The notes under the pieces: model-generated
What the model was told of the DNA's origin: nothing
Database searches by the model: none
The model's input: the letters and a program-made list of their open reading frames with translations, nothing else
In this document: positions 5,675-6,795 of the stretch, one piece after another
Layout: each line of letters begins with the position of its first letter
Position numbering within the stretch: the first letter of the stretch is position 1
Translations under genes and position numbers: made by a program
Origin: Propionibacteriaceae bacterium
Lineage (GTDB): Bacteria; Actinomycetota; Actinomycetes; Propionibacteriales; Propionibacteriaceae
Direction of reading: 5' to 3'
Length of the DNA: 6,795 bases
Assembly (NCBI GenBank): GCA_027353565.1
Contig: DAIEHO010000016.1
Location: 1 to 6,795 of the forward strand

Positions 5675-6795
5675 GTGAACGCATATCTGCCGCCGGTGTC
5701 GTCCCCCGAGGCGCAGGGAGTCGACCCCCGTGCCATCCGAGCCCTCGTCGAGGCCTGGGAGGGCAGCGGGGTGAGGCCGTTCGCACTCACGATCATCCGT
5801 CACGGACACGTCATCGCTTCGACGACGTGGGCGCCGTACGAGCCGACGGACAACGTCCAGAAGTACTCGCTGTCGAAGACGTTCACCGCCTCGGCCATCG
5901 GTCTCGCTGTCGGCGAGGGGCTGGTCGACCTCGACGCGACAGCCGTCTCGTACTTCCCGGAGATCACAGACATCGGCCCGCGCGCGAGGGCGATCACCGT
6001 ACGGAACCTGCTGTCGATGGCGTCGGGCCACACCACCGAGACGATGCCGCGGCTGGAGTGGGCCGACCCGGTGGGCTCCTTCCTGCGCATCGAGCCGGAG
6101 GAGGAGCCCGGGTCGGTCTTCTGCTACAACCAGGGCTGCACACTCACACTGTCGGCGATCATCCAGACGGTCAGCGGTCAGCCGCTGCACGACTACCTGC
6201 GCCCTCGCCTGTTCGACCCCCTCGGCATCGCTGACGTCCACTGGCTGCCGTTCGGCCCGTACGACATGGGCTTCGCCGGCCTGCACATCCCCTTCGACGC
6301 GGTCGCACGGCTCGGCCTGATGCTCCTGCAGGGCGGCCGGTACGGTGACACGCGCATCCTGTCGCAGGCCTGGACCGACGACGCGATGACCGTGCACATC
6401 CCGAACGGACCGGGCAACGTCGACTGGTCCCAGGGATACGGCTACCAGATGTGGCGCAGCACGCACGGCTGGCGGGGAGACGGCGCGTTCGGCCAGCTGT
6501 GCCTGGTGCTTCGCGAGTACGACCTCGTGGTCGCGGTCGGCGCGCAGGTCGAGGACATGCAGCTCGAGCTCGACCTCGTGTGGCAGCACCTGCTGCCCGG
6601 CCTGTCCGACGGGCCGCTTCCGGGGCCGTACGACGACGACATCGACGCGTTCCTGTCCGCGCGGACGTTGCCGACCGTGCGCTCGTCGGTACAGCCGACT
6701 GCCGACCGGTACGAGCTGGTCGCCACAGGGGCCGCGGCCACGATGGTCGCGGCGACCGGCCGCGTGGTGCTCGACGGGGACCGGATCACGATCGA
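5675..6795 (+). CDS. Serine hydrolase, beta-lactamase/class C penicillin-binding type (3' end outside window)
   Basis: The frame is open from the GTG at 5675 to the right edge, giving 373 residues. It belongs to the serine beta-lactamase-like hydrolase superfamily (class C/esterase EstB/PBP4* group). The SxxK motif is SLSK at 65-68 (Ser65 nucleophile, Lys68 base). The second motif is FCYNQG at 149-154, with Tyr151 as the likely catalytic tyrosine; Gln153 occupies the third position of YxN. TVRNLLSMASGH (108-119) and PLGIADVHW (182-190) are typical. The third motif region is HGWRGDGAFGQ (264-274), with RGDG where KTG/HxG sits in relatives. No signal peptide is visible, so it is probably cytoplasmic, perhaps an esterase or peptide/ester hydrolase. 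Calling it a drug-resistance beta-lactamase is not justified. About 70 residues follow the conserved domain before the edge. The start is supported by the -10 spacing. Confidence 0.92.
   Translation, partial: MNAYLPPVSSPEAQGVDPRAIRALVEAWEGSGVRPFALTIIRHGHVIASTTWAPYEPTDNVQKYSLSKTFTASAIGLAVGEGLVDLDATAVSYFPEITDIGPRARAITVRNLLSMASGHTTETMPRLEWADPVGSFLRIEPEEEPGSVFCYNQGCTLTLSAIIQTVSGQPLHDYLRPRLFDPLGIADVHWLPFGPYDMGFAGLHIPFDAVARLGLMLLQGGRYGDTRILSQAWTDDAMTVHIPNGPGNVDWSQGYGYQMWRSTHGWRGDGAFGQLCLVLREYDLVVAVGAQVEDMQLELDLVWQHLLPGLSDGPLPGPYDDDIDAFLSARTLPTVRSSVQPTADRYELVATGAAATMVAATGRVVLDGDRITI

Noticed and set aside
5567..6589. Minus-strand open frame of 340 codons opposite the serine hydrolase
   Set aside because: It is antisense to a gene with SxxK and other family motifs and has no recognisable domain or signal.

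Overview
The window looks like chromosomal DNA of a high-GC Gram-positive bacterium (Actinomycetota). The evidence is strong G/C preference at third codon positions, GTG starts, ATGA gene overlaps, an actinobacterial-type PurC, and several genes with a TANNNT -10 element only 6-7 nt before the start codon and no Shine-Dalgarno, as expected for leaderless mRNAs. The genus cannot be named safely.

Layout: everything left of about 2.4 kb is on the minus strand and everything to the right is on the plus strand. Minus strand, in order of transcription: a Nudix-winged-helix regulator of the NrtR type (2401-1802), an OmpR/PhoB-family response regulator (1677-1003) and its sensor histidine kinase (1006-1, running off the left edge). 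The last two overlap by ATGA. Plus strand: a PurC-PurS fusion with a His/Asp-rich tail (2424-3893), a PurQ-like glutaminase subunit overlapping it by ATGA (3890-4597), a secreted HExxH metallopeptidase-like protein (4686-5570) and a serine hydrolase of the beta-lactamase/class C type (5675 to the right edge). No gene-free stretch exceeds 300 bases. The larger gaps are 1678-1801, 4598-4685 (containing a perfect palindrome) and 5571-5674.

How the genes fit: purC, purS and purQ are neighbouring steps or subunits of de novo purine synthesis. PurS and PurQ are accessory subunits of FGAM synthase with PurL, and PurC makes SAICAR. Here PurC and PurS are one polypeptide, the tail looks metal-binding, and the PurQ partner has lost the glutaminase nucleophile (Gly where Cys is expected) together with several other family-conserved residues. 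No purL is visible. The locus may be a modified purine module with a non-glutaminase PurQ, or a diverging paralogue of a housekeeping set elsewhere.

The 22-bp gap between the NrtR-like gene and purC holds two overlapping, mirror-image -10 elements, each exactly 6 nt from its GTG start, so one symmetric promoter core probably fires both genes as leaderless transcripts. This links an ADP-ribose/NAD-type sensor candidate to a purine operon.
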